This document shows, one piece after another, positions 45,736 to 56,660 of a stretch of DNA of 64,000 bases. Each line of letters begins with the position of its first letter. Within the stretch, counting starts at the first letter, position 1. The stretch spans positions 47,907,417 to 47,971,416 of the forward strand of contig CM064426.1 of NCBI GenBank assembly GCA_032690845.1, written 5' to 3'. Under the pieces are notes generated by a model. That model did no database searches and had not been told where the DNA came from. It was given only the letters and a program-made list of their open reading frames with translations. Made by a program: the position numbers and the translations under genes. Source of the DNA: Eleusine coracana subsp. coracana (lineage: Eukaryota > Streptophyta > Magnoliopsida > Poales > Poaceae).

Positions 45736-47467
45736 TGAAGGACCGAGAAGGCGACCAGAGGGGGGGGGGGGGTGAATGGGAGCCAATTAAAATTCTTCTC
45801 AAGAACTTGGCCTATGTCCCAACTACAACCCGAACCATCCTCCAACCAAGTCACCAAGATTACATACACCAACTTGTGATGTGCTAACCCTAGGAATGAC
45901 TCAAACCAAAAGGACACATAGCAGAAGCATAAAAGAAATGAAAAGGGAATCAAGGAAGATCCGAAAGATCACAAAACTGAGCCTGACGGAAGTTTCGTGG
46001 TGCCCGACGGAAATTCCAAAGCCCCCGATGGAAGTTTTGTCAATCACGGAAGTTTCGGGCGATGGGAGAACTATCACTCACGGAATTTTCGTGGTTTTTG
46101 ACGGAACTTCCATCACGCTCACGGAAGTTCTGTCCTCGGCAAAACAACAGCTCCGTTCGGGAAAGAAAATTACCAAAACTCTAACAAACGAAATCCAAAA
46201 ATCATGAAATTTGGACCAGTTGATCCTCAATACATCACGACCCTCCTCTAAAGAGATCAACTCCAAAAACATAAGGAATCATGATGAATTTCTGATCTTG
46301 TGCCAAGAAAACCAAAAAGGGGACACTTGAGAAATCCTTCAAATCGAAGGTGCTAGAGCTATTGATTCGGTCAAGGATCCAGAGAGGATTGTTCTAGCTC
46401 ATCCTAGCAACAAGTTTCTCAAGAAATCCGAACCAAAAACTCATCTAAAAGTGAGATCGAAAATCACCATGAAAATAGCTCTGAAAATAGGAAAAAGGGA
46501 ATTTCGGAATTCAAGTGAAGAGGGAAATCTTGAGCACAAAAATACTTCTCATATCATAGAAAGGTGCTTACAAGATCCATAGGTACAAGGCTAGGAAGCC
46601 ACCCTCTTCCTCCCACTCTTTTGAAGAGCAAGAGATGTCTCTCACACACCCTTTCCTCTGCTCTAAAACATGAAGTCCTCTCATAGCACTTTGAATAAAG
46701 TCCTAACACAAGGCTAATGGGAAGAGAGACTCCTCTCCCACTAGCCACACCTCTCCTTATATAGGCCTAGGGTCTATTGTCCACATGACCACTCTACCCT
46801 TGAACTACATAACATACCCACCTACCACCGGGGGCATAACCATCTATCTTTTTCTTCATCACCCGAATGCCATCGGACGCTTCACATCTTTGCTTCATCT
46901 CAAAGCAAGCTCCATGATGGTACCACGTGCACCACCAACCACCGCCACCGGTTTTGAGGCCCAAACCAGGAAACCGCCTTGCACGCTTCTCAAAGCATGA
47001 CTTCTTGATGTTGACGCGTGTCACTTTGTCCCGCAATCTTGACCACCGGCAAGTCTCTCCGAGTCCCTGTCCATCGGGCCCCCTTGTCACTTGCACCGGC
47101 AACCCGTTCGCCTTGACTTGGTCAACATGCCATCTTCATCACCACCACGGTTTTGAGTCTCAACCGCGAAATCGACCGTGCTTCTTGCCTTTCCACGTGT
47201 ACGGTGTGGATCACCCTTGACTTCACCCGACATCCCGATCGTCTGGCCCCATGTCCCCTACTTGTGCCCGATCCTCTCGCCGTTGACCGCCAAGTCGACT
47301 CCAGTGACCTACACATCATGAGACAAGCAAACACATTTCCCATCTCCTGCAACATCACCAATATCTCAACCAACTCCGATTAGTCATAACCATGATATGC
47401 AAACCCATGCAATCCCTGGATTCCCGCATTTCAACTAAAACACCAAATCCGCTCAAGTCAATTACTC
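45736..47467 (-). repeat. 5' LTR of element D (outer end deleted)
   Basis: Starts TGAAGGACCGAGAAGG at 45736 with a 13-base G run. It matches the 3' LTR without the 920-bp insertion, including the CGGAAGTTCCG cassette at 45980-46135 and a TATA box at 46754-46766. It stops at about 47467, roughly 65 bases short of the expected GGTTTCTCA end. Confidence 0.9.
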
Positions 47468-47741
47468 CATAAAAGAATAGGAACCCACGCAAGAAGCTGC
47501 AGCAGGGGACTCCAAAAGCATGCTCCAAAAGGATGGGGCAAGATTCACGGGGTACCTTCCAGTCGATCTGAACTTGCTCTAGAAGGATGTCATCGACCAC
47601 CATCTGATTAATATCAGCTTGGGAGAGGCTGCTCTTTGAGAACTCCCGAAGCTGCTCTGTAATGTCGATCTCTGACGAAGCGGACACGACGGCGGCAGTG
47701 GAAGTTTCTGGAATCGAAGTGGAAACCTTCTTGCGACCCAT
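47468..47741 (-). pseudogene. Element E1 antisense ORF, first exon part
   Basis: Starts at the ATG at 47741-47739 (MGRKKVSTSIPETSTAAVVS) and runs through LSQADINQMVVDDILLEQVQ and LLEHAFGVPCCSFLRGFLFF to 47468, where element D begins. The matching E2 stretch (about 55250-55440) continues straight into the domain found at 36026, which shows that D split the ORF. A frame change sits near the D junction. The start codon is chosen because the upstream sequence is a pyrimidine-rich, TATA-free leader without homologous coding. Confidence 0.8.
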
Positions 47742-48660
47742 GGTGATGGTTGTTTTGAGCGCGGTGGATCAAGTGCTGAACCCTAGCGGAGGCTTGGGGG
47801 CTAAGTGCGGTGAGATCTGTGATGGCCAGAAGCAAAGCACTAACCCTAGCCGGAGAAGCAGAGGCGTCGCAGTGTGCAGAGGAGGCGCGAGGAAGACGAG
47901 GAGTTCCTGCTTTTTGACCTAAGGGTCCCATGGGCCGGGATGGGCCGTACAGTGTGCAATTTTTTGATTAAGCAGCGAATTAATTAAGGGGCTTAAACAT
48001 GTTTAGGGTCTAAAACCTTGAGAAGTAGATCTCGGGGGCTTCTTTGATGAGAAGCATTTAAAAATGTTTAACCATATCTATATGATTTGATGATCATGTA
48101 GCAAAGGACTTGATGGTCATATGGATATAAGTTCAAAGGTTATGGTATTGATTGAAGTCAATAACTAAATTGCCAAAATTGGACTTATTAAAAGATAGAG
48201 TGACCAATTATTAGGGAAAAGCTATGTTATGATTGATGTCATTTAGCTTAATACCATTATATGATTGAGGTCATATTGATTCATAAGAATTGAATATGAT
48301 TGAGATTATAAAATTCAGACGGACTAGTCACTCGGACATAGTGTATATCACTCGGCCTTTTTGATAATCGGTCGGCAAGGTTGAAGCGTTGCAAAGTGAG
48401 CCACTGGTTTGATGACCAGAGGTCTGTTAGACTCAGATTTGATGGTTTGAGTAAAATACCTACAGAATAATAAGAGCTAATATAATTAGACTCTTGCATT
48501 ATTTGTTAGTCTCCAAATTATACAAGAGTCGGGGGCTACACCTGATCAGGTGCACCTGACTGGTGCACTAGATCTATGAGGAACATCAATAAAGAGGTCT
48601 TCCTAATTTATAATCAACAGTGAAGATCATTCTGAGAATTAAAGCTCAAAATTAGGAAGC
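47742..48660 (+). other. E1 region between antisense ORF and 3' LTR
   Basis: GC-rich leader of the antisense ORF up to about 47960, then AT-rich non-coding sequence. E2 has the homologous stretch at 54113-55070 (for example the ACACTCGGCC / CACTCGG region near 48350 and 54430). No further gene is seen. Confidence 0.6.
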
Positions 48661-48673
48661 ACTCGGGGGCTGC
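48661..48673 (+). other. Polypurine tract of E1
   Basis: ACTCGGGGGCTGC directly before the LTR start TGTAGGATAC. E2 shows the complement GCAGCCCCCGAG at 54099-54110. Confidence 0.8.
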
Positions 48674-49089
48674 TGTAGGATACTTGCTCTACGGGTATCC
48701 TTAGACAAGACTAAGTCTGTAGCCGATCGGGTATTACATCAACAAGGAAGCCAACCGACTCGACTTGGAGCACAAGGCATTTAGAGATAGACTTTCCATG
48801 TAAATCTTTGTGGATTATGACTAGGACTCTTCATGTACCCCCCTGCCGACTAGATATATAAGACGGCAGGGTACCCCCCTTAAGGGACAACAAGAATGAG
48901 AGAACAAAAACAAAGAGGAGAGACGACACAAGTTTCACAATATCAATACAATGCACAGAACACATGACGTAGGGTTTTTATTCTCAACGAGAGGGCCCGA
49001 ACCTGTATAACTCGGCGTCTTGTGTTACCATCGTAGTTCTTAGTCTTAATGTAGCCCTATATATTTACTGCCAATCTCAAGCTTCGACA
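48674..49089 (+). repeat. 3' LTR of E1 (416 bp)
   Basis: Starts TGTAGGATAC and ends GCTTCGACA. The last 200 bases align in reverse complement with 53750-53940 of E2 (AACTACGATGGTAAC, GGCCCGAACCTGTATAA). A TATA box TATATAA at 48855-48861 lies between inverted repeats CCTGCCG (48843-48849) and CGGCAGG (48865-48871). Confidence 0.88.
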
Positions 49090-49145
49090 TAAGGTAGGAG
49101 AGGTTTGCTACATGAACAACACTTGTGTAGATATTAGTCACATTT
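49090..49145. repeat. 56-bp orphan fragment matching element C
   Basis: TAAGGTAGGAGAGG to GTCACATT matches 20068-20123 near the 3' LTR border of element C with a few differences. It lies exactly between the end of the E1 LTR and the start of the H LTR. Confidence 0.8.
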
Positions 49146-50811
49146 TGAAGGACCGAGAAGGCGACCAGAGGGGGGGGGGGGTGAATGGGAGCCAATCAAA
49201 ATTCTCTAAGAGAACTTGGCCTATATCACAAAAACAACCCAAGCCAACCTCCGAACCGATCACCAAGACTACACACACCCACTCGTGATGTACTAGCCTA
49301 GGAGTGATCAAACCTAGCAATTAAGCATAGCAGAAACAACAATAAAAATAAAGGACTCAAAGTAGCCAAGTGACTCAAAAACCTGACCTCACTGGACCAC
49401 CACCGGCAGTGCCGATCAGAGGCATTGGCAGTGCTGGTTGGCCTCATTGGCAGTGCCAATGAGACCCATCGGCAGTGCCGGTGCGGGGTTCTGCACCCCA
49501 CCGGCAGTGCCGGTCCTGGTCGTCGACAGTGCCGATCGACCCCGACAGAATAGCAAAAACTTTCGGGATTTTGACAAATTTTCTCCAAAACCTAATCAAA
49601 CGAACTCCAAATGATGCGGTTTTTGGACCAGTGAATCCTCAACACATCATGACCCTAAACCTAGGAGATCAACTCAATTGGCTCAAAAAATCATCACGAA
49701 TTTCATATCTTGTGCCAAGAACACCAAAAAGAGGAAACTTGAGAAATCCTTCAAATTGAAGATGCTAGAGGTATGGACCTATGAAGGATTGTTCTAGCTC
49801 ATAATAGCAAGAAGTTCCTCAAGAAATCCGCCCCAAAAACTCATCCAAAAAGGAGATCGAAAATTCCCACAAAAATAGCTCCGAAAATAGTTGAAAAAGA
49901 GAAATTCGGGATTTAGGGTGAGTGGAAAATCTTGAGCACGACAATAAATCTCATGTCATGGAAACATGCTTACAAGATCCATAGATACAAGGTTTTTGAA
50001 TGAAGTCCTAACACAAGGTTAAAGAGAAGAGAGGCACCTCTTCCACTAGCCTTACCTCTCCTTATATAGGCCTAGGGTCTATGACCTCTCTACCCTTGAC
50101 CTACATAACACACCCACCTACCACCGGGGGCATAACTGTCCATCTTTCACCTCATCGCCAGAATGCCATCGGACACTTCACGTCTTTGCTTCGTCTCGAA
50201 GCAAGCTCTGTGATGGTGCCACGTGCACCACCAACCACCGCCACCGGTTTTGAGGCCCAAACTGGGAAACCACCTCACACGCTTCTCAAAGCGTGACTTC
50301 TCGATGTTGACGCGTGTCACCTTGTCCCGCGATCCTGACCACCGGCAAGTCTCTCCTAGTTCCTGTCCATCGGACCCCCTTGTCACTTGAATCGACATCC
50401 CGTTCGCCTTGACTTGGTCAACACTCCATCTTCATCATACCATGGGTTTGAGGCTCAACCGCGAAATCATCCGTGCTTCTCACCTCTTCATGTGTATGGT
50501 GTGGATCACTCTTGACTTCATCTGACATCCCAATCGTCCGGCCCCAAGTCCCGTACTTGTGTTTGATCCTCTCGCCGTTGACCGCCAAGTCGACTCCAGT
50601 GACCTACACATCATGAGGCAAGCAAACACATTTCCCAACTCCTGCAACATCACCAATACCTCCACTAACTCCGGTTAGTCAAAACCATAATCATCAACAC
50701 ACATATGCAATCCCCGGATTCTCGCATTTCAACTCAAACACCAAATCCACTCAAGTCAATTACTCATCACATATATTGCAAACCATGGCACATATCCACA
50801 TGGTTTCTCAA
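49146..50811 (-). repeat. 3' LTR of element H (1666 bp)
   Basis: TGAAGGACCGAGAAGG with a 12-base G run at the left, GGTTTCTCA at the right. The motif cassette at 49385-49550 is of the CGGCAGTGCCGG type, as in B and unlike D. A TATA box (CCTATATAAGGAG, minus) is at 50058-50070. Confidence 0.92.
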
Positions 50812-52200
50812 TCTCCCCCTTGATGAGTACATTGACAACGTCAAATGCACAAGATTAGAGAGTGAAATGCGAAATAGAATAAACTCATCTGAATGGCCAA
50901 ACCCAAAGAAAAGGTGAAAACAAGCCATCTAGCAAAGTAGGGATCATAAAACCAAGAGTTGGCAAAGAAAGCGACTTAAGACGCAAAGAATGTGAAAAGT
51001 GCAAGAAAATGCTCAAGATCATAATATGCTCCCCCTCAACTTGTGGTAGGTGTTTCATGTAGTGCAAAATGGATCATGTTAAGTTTCTTAGCATAATTTG
51101 TGCATGACCCAATATTTCCCCCCCCCCCCTTTGGCAATGAACTCATCAAAGACGTAAAAGAACAAGCAAACATGCAAAACATGAAAATGCAAACCTAAGG
51201 AGCTTCAACAATTATGCAAGTAGGCATCTAACTTCGCTACCCATAAACATAGAGCCATGAAGTGTAAAAGCAATTGCTCACAACCATACAAAGATCAAAA
51301 ATAGATAGCAAGGCATAAACACCAAGAGCTACACAAGCTAAGCGAAAAGATTGACTAGCTTAGATAGAATCAAATTTGCTTATCATGGGAAAATCTGCCA
51401 CCACAAGTGTACTTACTCCCATCCAAGGCAAAACAAGCATTATGTGAATTATAAGAATCTAGCCAGTTTCAATCTCAACTAGGGCAACAAGCATTCATAG
51501 AAAATTAGCTCTACAAATGCTCACATATGCAATAGAGACTCAGTTGATCAAGTGATTATTGTTTATCCTCATGTGTCCTCTTATCCATGCGGAGGGTCGC
51601 ACAACTGGGTACGGCACACACCCTGAGGCTTCAAGTCATAGTGTTTGGATTAGCATTTCGGAATCATTCTTGATCATTATTCAAGTTTATGCACAAGAGA
51701 AAAGAGCATGCCTTTGCGGCAAAAGGAATACATGTTCCCACAATTTCCCATCATGAGCTAAACATTTGAAAAGCCTTCCATTTCACAAACACAAGGTGCC
51801 AAAGCCATGATATCCTCTAGACTAGCCTCAATGCAAGTTTCAACAAGGATTAAAGCAATTATACACATGGTGAGCAAGTTTTAGCAAGATTGGTTCATAA
51901 GGTTTACAAAAAGCTAAGTTTACCTTTAAGATTAGCAAGTTGCTCTCATGAGTCTATAACAGGCCATCTCGAAAATCTAAGCATGATAGATTACCATCAC
52001 ATCCACACTACTTAGCTCAAGCTCAGTCATAGTAAGGAGAAATGCAAGAAAGCATCAGAATCAAATCTCATCTACCAATGCATATGTCACATATGAGATG
52101 CAAATGCATAAAAGGTAAGATACATATCTACAAGTGAACACCAACTCCCCCTCAAATGATGCCATAAGGATGACACACATCAAGTTCCCCCCGAAGAAAA
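50812..52200 (-). other. 3' untranslated region of element H
   Basis: Non-coding; collinear with 38714-40100 of element D. Polypurine runs on the element strand at 50813, 51028, 51117 (a 13-base run), 52144 and 52187. Confidence 0.75.
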
Positions 52201-52240
52201 GCATATCTAGAAGCATCTAGGGGCTTGGTGAGGATACCAG

Positions 52241-52620
52241 CATGGATAGAGGGAGTAGTGAAGAAGAGAATAATTGTTTGATGGTACAAAAGAGAAGTCC
52301 ATTATTTGAATTGTATAAGAGAGAAGCTCTCTAGTTCTATTGGTAGAGTAACAAAAATCTTTGGTTCTAATTGTAGAATAACAGAAATCTCTCTAATTTT
52401 TATGTTGTTTGTACCTACAAACAAAAGGAATTTAGAGAGAGAATAAATTTATAAGTTCGATTGAGAAACTATTGGAGATGGTTTTTTAGATTAAATTGAG
52501 TTAGGAATTAAGGAGAGTTGGGGCTGCTGGCCACCAGGTCCCGAGCCCGTGCTTTTTTATTTTGGCCCTTTTTCTCCTAAATTTTTGCAAATAGCTCCCC
52601 CTCCCCCCCCCCCTCCCTCC
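52241..52620. other. Unassigned AT-rich sequence
   Basis: Contains loose inverted phrases (AGAGAAGCTCTCT, GAAATCTCTC) but no clear terminal repeats, coding frame or known element. 52598-52620 is a C-rich run. Confidence 0.4.
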
Positions 52621-52652
52621 CAGAACTAAATTTGCATCATCTGGCCCTTTTA

Positions 52653-52824
52653 GTCACGCCAAATGATGTGGCATGAACAAACACTACGGTTGCGCCTATG
52701 CATATGGTGCAACTAGTGGCCACGTCGTCCGTGGCTGGCCGGTTGGATCCTGTGTTGACCCTGCCCGGTCACGCCAAATCCTTCAGCACAACTCGGTCAC
52801 GCCCATCTATTTGGCGTGACCGAG
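52653..52824. repeat. Repeated GGTCACGCC motif with hairpin
   Basis: GTCACGCCAAAT occurs at 52653 and 52768, its complement ATTTGGCGTGAC at 52809. CTCGGTCACGCC (52792-52803) and GGCGTGACCGAG (52813-52824) form a perfect 12-bp stem with a 9-base loop. It lies upstream of the GRF zinc finger fragment. Confidence 0.75.
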
Positions 52825-53317
52825 CGGGTATGTACTTGGCACCCAAGCCCCTCTTCCTTTTTTTCTTCTCCTTTCTTCCTCCTCGTGCCGGCATTCTTTC
52901 TTTCTCCTTGGCACCAGTGGTCGCCACTCACCTTACCTCCATTAATCCGTCCTTGTTTCGGTGGGAGAAATCTCTAAGCAGTGGAGGCTCCATCCTAAGA
53001 GGTGTCTCAATCTTTTTTACCGAGTAGATTTGATGTTTTTGTACATTTAGGTTACGTTTAGTTTCTAGGGTTTGTATTAGGTAATTTTGCTTTTTTGTAT
53101 TGTAGTTGAATTGAAGTTCTAGTGGATGGTACATGCATTTGTTCGGTAGCTGTTGGGTTAGTTAAATTTCATTATATCATATTAAGTTAAGCTACATTTA
53201 AGTTAAATGGTGTAGCTAGGATTTGTATGAAGTGGTGGTGAATGGTGTTATACTAGTAATTAAACTAGGGAAGGAATGTTATTTTTTTAGGTATCTATGT
53301 ATTGTCAGGCATTGTGT

Positions 53318-53749
53318 CACCTGGAGTGGCAGTGGAAGAAGTATCTTCCCGCGCATGCTGAGGATGGGCCTGTTCTGCCCGCCGCTTTCCGTGACACATT
53401 GCATGTGTGGTGAACCGACAGAAGTGCAGCAATCTAGCTGGAGTAGTACAGCGGCCCATGCGTACTACATGTGCAAACAAAAGCATTCTTCCAACAAATT
53501 GGGGTGAGTTATTTGTTTGAGACCTTAGAGTAATAATTTATTTCCGTGTAACTATTTCCTGATAGTTTTTTGTTGTAGTGTCATTTCTTCCAGTGGATTG
53601 ATAGTCTTGAAAAGTATGATCCTCGTATCATGCTGTTTCCATACAATAAGCGCAAGACGTTGTTGTACGATAAATTTCAGCATTGGGTTCCTCCTCCTCC
53701 TGACCCGGAACCAATGATGGAGGCGGAGATGCTAGAGGTTTCCACCGTG
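53318..53749 (+). pseudogene. GRF-type zinc finger gene fragment, two exons
   Basis: Exon 1 (to about 53504) ends CMCGEPTEVQQSSWSSTAAH, then YYMCKQKHSSNKLG; GTGAGTTATT at 53505 is a donor and TTTGTTGTAG at 53579 an acceptor. Exon 2 starts CHFFQWIDSLEKYDPRIML and continues with VPPPPDPEPM. The Cys spacing plus CxFFxW matches the GRF zinc finger, a nucleic-acid-binding domain common in grass repeat-associated proteins. The downstream part is cut by the E2 LTR at 53750. Upstream of 53318 no clear first exon is found. It may be host- or transposon-derived. Confidence 0.65.
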
Positions 53750-54098
53750 TGTCGAGACTTATTCTTGGCAATATACTTATAGGGCTACATCGGGACTAAG
53801 AACTACGATGGTAACTCAAGACGCCGACTTATACAGGTTCGGACCCTCTCGATGAGAGTAAAAACCGTACGTCCTGTGTTCTGTGGTCTTTATTGCAATG
53901 TGAAAATTGGTGCCCTCGATGGGGAGGTCCCCGCAGTCGGAAGGGGGGGAGGGAGATGAAGAGTCCTACTCGTAGTCTACAAGGATTTATATAGAAAGTT
54001 TATCTCTAATTGCCTTGTGCTCCAAGCCGACTCAGTCGGTTCCCTTATGGTGGGCCGCCCGGTTGTCTACCAACTTTAGCCTAGCTATATATTCCACA
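53750..54098 (-). repeat. 3' LTR of E2 (349 bp)
   Basis: TGTCGAGACTT at the left and ATTCCACA at the right, followed by GCAGCCCCCGAG (complement of the polypurine tract). It aligns with the reverse complement of the E1 LTR in the outer 190 bases. A TATA-like CTATATAAATCC on the minus strand lies near 53990. Confidence 0.87.
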
Positions 54099-54112
54099 GC
54101 AGCCCCCGAGTG

Positions 54113-55073
54113 CTTTCTGATTTTGAGCTGTGACTCACCGAGTGATCTTTAATGTCTATGTGAACAGGTCACAAATTAGGAAGACCTCTGAATTAAAGTC
54201 CCTAATAGATCTAGTGCGCCAACTAGGTGCACCTGATCAGGTGTAGCCCCCGACTCTTGTATAATTTGAAGACTAACAAATAATGGAAGAGTCTAATAAT
54301 ATTATCTCTTAGCATTTTGATGGGTTTAGTTTACTCAAACCGCCAAGTATGAGCTTTTCTAACCTCTAATCATCAAACTAGAAGATTGGTCTACGTATCG
54401 TCAAACATGACGACCAATGGAATGTAAGGCCGAGTGATATACACTCTAGTCCGAGTGATTCATAGACTTAATACCATGACATCAATCATGTTATGGTCCG
54501 TATAAAATTTTATGACAATCAATCATAATACATTACTAAGCTAAAATAATATCAATCATAAAGTAGCTTTTCCTTAATAAATCATCACTTGAATTATAAT
54601 AAGCTCATTTTTTATATTCAATTACTGACATTAATCAGCAACACAAATCATGAACTCATATCCGAACAACCATCAAGTCCTTTGCTACCATCAAATCACA
54701 TAGATATGGAGATATTATTAGTGGACTTGCCACTTCTTCTCATCATGAGAAGCCCCCGAGATTAACTCTTCACGTTCTTTTGCAATAATTCTGTTTAAAG
54801 AATATCGCCAATCTTTATTTTAGTGAATAAAAACAAATGGCCTGCTACTGTGCAGTCCACGCCAGCTCATATGGATCCCTCACGACTAGGTCAAAAAGCA
54901 AAGGTATAAAAGGGTGAGGGAAGGATGATGCCAAGTCCACGCCGTCATTTCGCTCTAGCGCTTCGTCTTCCCCTGGCTTCCTCCATTCTCGCGCCTCCTC
55001 ATCTCCTCATTGCTAGGGCTAGTAGTTTCTCACCACCGTCGTAGATCCTCCAGCATTCCCCAGCCCCCAGGTC
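54113..55073. other. E2 region between 3' LTR and antisense ORF
   Basis: Non-coding, mostly AT-rich, homologous to 47742-48660 of E1. Close to the ORF it becomes C-rich with a possible TATA-like TATAAAAGGG at 54904, which would drive the antisense ORF. Confidence 0.6.
54902..54913 (+). promoter_or_regulatory. Possible TATA box for the E2 antisense ORF
   Basis: GGTATAAAAGGGTG lies about 165 bases upstream of the ATG at 55074, on the strand of the antisense ORF. This is a separate promoter from the LTR; no expression evidence is available. Confidence 0.5.
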
Positions 55074-56050
55074 ATGGTAGGGTTAGGGTGTCATTTCTAT
55101 ATCCACCTCAACACATCATCCCAACAAAATGACACACAAATCCGCCAACGGGTAGAAAGTTGCTGCCGCCGCTATCGAGTCCTTGTCTTTGGAGTTGGAC
55201 ATCCTAGATCAGCTATGGGAATTCCCAAAGAGCAGCATCACCACCAAAGATCTAAACACCATGGTGGTCGATGGCGTCCTTCCAGAACAGACACACATCA
55301 ATTGGAAGGTACCTAGTCCTAAAGTCCATCCTCTTACAATCCATAAGTAGATTGTTGTCTTCCGCTCGCTTTTTGAGCATGGTCTCGGAGTTCCCTGCTG
55401 TAGTTTCTTACGCGGGCTCCTTTTCTTCTATGGGATTGAGCTTGTTAATCTTAGTCCCAATTCTATTCTTCACATTACAATTTTTTGCATTTGTGTGAAG
55501 CTTTTCTATGCATGTTGCCCCACTTTTTTCTTTTTTGCCATCTCTTCCTCCTCCAACCGCTATCAACGAAGGAGAACCAAGTCACCATTGGTGGAGTTGG
55601 CCTCCAGTTGCACAAGAAGGAGGTCTACGTAATGTGCCCCTGAACTCCGGGAACAAGAACTGGAGGGAGGAGTGGTTCTATTGTGATAATCCTCCCCCTG
55701 TTCTTGCGGATTTTGCTAGTGCAAAGGCCAGTCCCCGAACGTGTTGGTCAGAGAAACCGGACCCTAGTGATGTACAAGTCGTCGAGCTGTTGAAGAAGAT
55801 TGCTGACTTGAAGAAAGGAGTCGATGGTGTCACAATAGCTAAAAGCTTCATAGTGCGCCGAGTTCAACCCCTCAAACAGCAAAGCCATCCAGGCTGGAAA
55901 TATTCCACCGATGATGAGATGAGGAAGGTTCCCAACCCACCAAACTCCACTCTGTGTTGGTCTCGCTCAAAGATGATGTTTGAAGGGAACACCCTTCAAG
56001 ATCATGATTTGATTGCAAAGGCATACAACGTGGGCACTCACCTGGCCCGA

Positions 56051-56135
56051 GTTAGCTCTGGATGTTCAATGTTTATTTGATATCCATCTTTGCAGAGTGA
56101 TAAGACTGGTCTGATATCTTGATGTTTGTTTTCAG
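56051..56135 (+). other. Predicted intron 1 of the E2 antisense ORF
   Basis: GTTAGCTCTG donor (E1 has the better GTAAGC) and TTGTTTTCAG acceptor, 85 bp; exon resumes with GTTCTAGACACTTA. Confidence 0.72.
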
Positions 56136-56583
56136 GTTCTAGACACTTACATGTCACACCCTCTGCTCCCTCCGACCGACATTGAAGGGCCAGATTCTGT
56201 GGAGAAACCGCCACAAAATTGTACTGGAGGGTCAGTCTCATCAGCAGGCACGCGTCCGATCGAATCGGTTATCACTGGCAACTCTGCTGTCCTCACCACC
56301 AATCTTCCCCTGACCAGTCAGCGAGTAAAAAAGCTTGCTTACCGCCGAAGGAAATATTTGGGAGATGATGTTGATGATGAGGAAGACCAACCTCAAAACA
56401 TCAGTCAGCCCTCCCCTGCTCCCTCCGACCGTCCATCAAATTGATCGGAGCCCCCAAATCAAGAGGCGCATGATGCATGAGCAACAAAGAAGGTTAACGA
56501 AACTGTCAAGAGGAAGCGATCAGATTTGCAGACTACTTCTTTAAAGAAGAAAGTTAGTCGGATCAAGATCAAGCAAGCTCTGA

Positions 56584-56660
56584 GTAAGTTACTTCACAGC
56601 TTTGAATCTTCATCAAATGTAACCAAAATATGTTCAGTTTCTGACATTTTTGTCATGCAG
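56584..56660 (+). other. Predicted intron 2 of the E2 antisense ORF
   Basis: GTAAGTTACTTC donor (good plant consensus) and TTGTCATGCAG acceptor, 77 bp, T-rich. Confidence 0.78.

Larger units (their letters stand above)
36027..47467 (-). mobile_element. Element D: Sirevirus-like Ty1/copia element inserted in E1
   Basis: Minus strand: 5' LTR (47467-45736, outer end lost), primer site, gag, protease, integrase, RT, RNase H, 1.3-kb 3' untranslated region and complete 3' LTR (38713-36027). It splits the antisense ORF of E1. The left flank CAAGC is followed in E2 by TCAATCCCAT; on the right, E1 resumes at CCATAAAAG, so the outer end of the 5' LTR, the target duplication and a few host bases have been deleted. 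Protease and RT active sites are intact, but stops and frameshifts are many. Confidence 0.92.
31676..49089 (+). mobile_element. Element E1: Tat-lineage Ty3/gypsy element, 3' portion, split by element D
   Basis: On the plus strand: end of pol (RNase H-integrase junction, integrase) at 31676-32945, then an ORF on the opposite strand, then a polypurine tract and 3' LTR at 48674-49089. Copia element D occupies 36027-47467 inside it. A second copy of the same family, E2, is at 53750-59573 and shows the same convergent order. The additional antisense ORF between integrase and 3' LTR is a known trait of some Tat elements such as Grande. The 5' half is missing: F sequence abuts it at 31675. Confidence 0.88.
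49146..52240 (-). mobile_element. Element H: Sirevirus-like copia fragment (3' LTR and 3' untranslated region)
   Basis: A complete 3' LTR (49146-50811) and the 3' untranslated region, ending in about 45 bases of the RNase H end (complement of ATCTAGGGGCTTGGTGAGGA) at 52240. The order matches 36027-40140 of element D. The rest of the element is missing, so it is 5'-truncated at the right. Confidence 0.9.
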
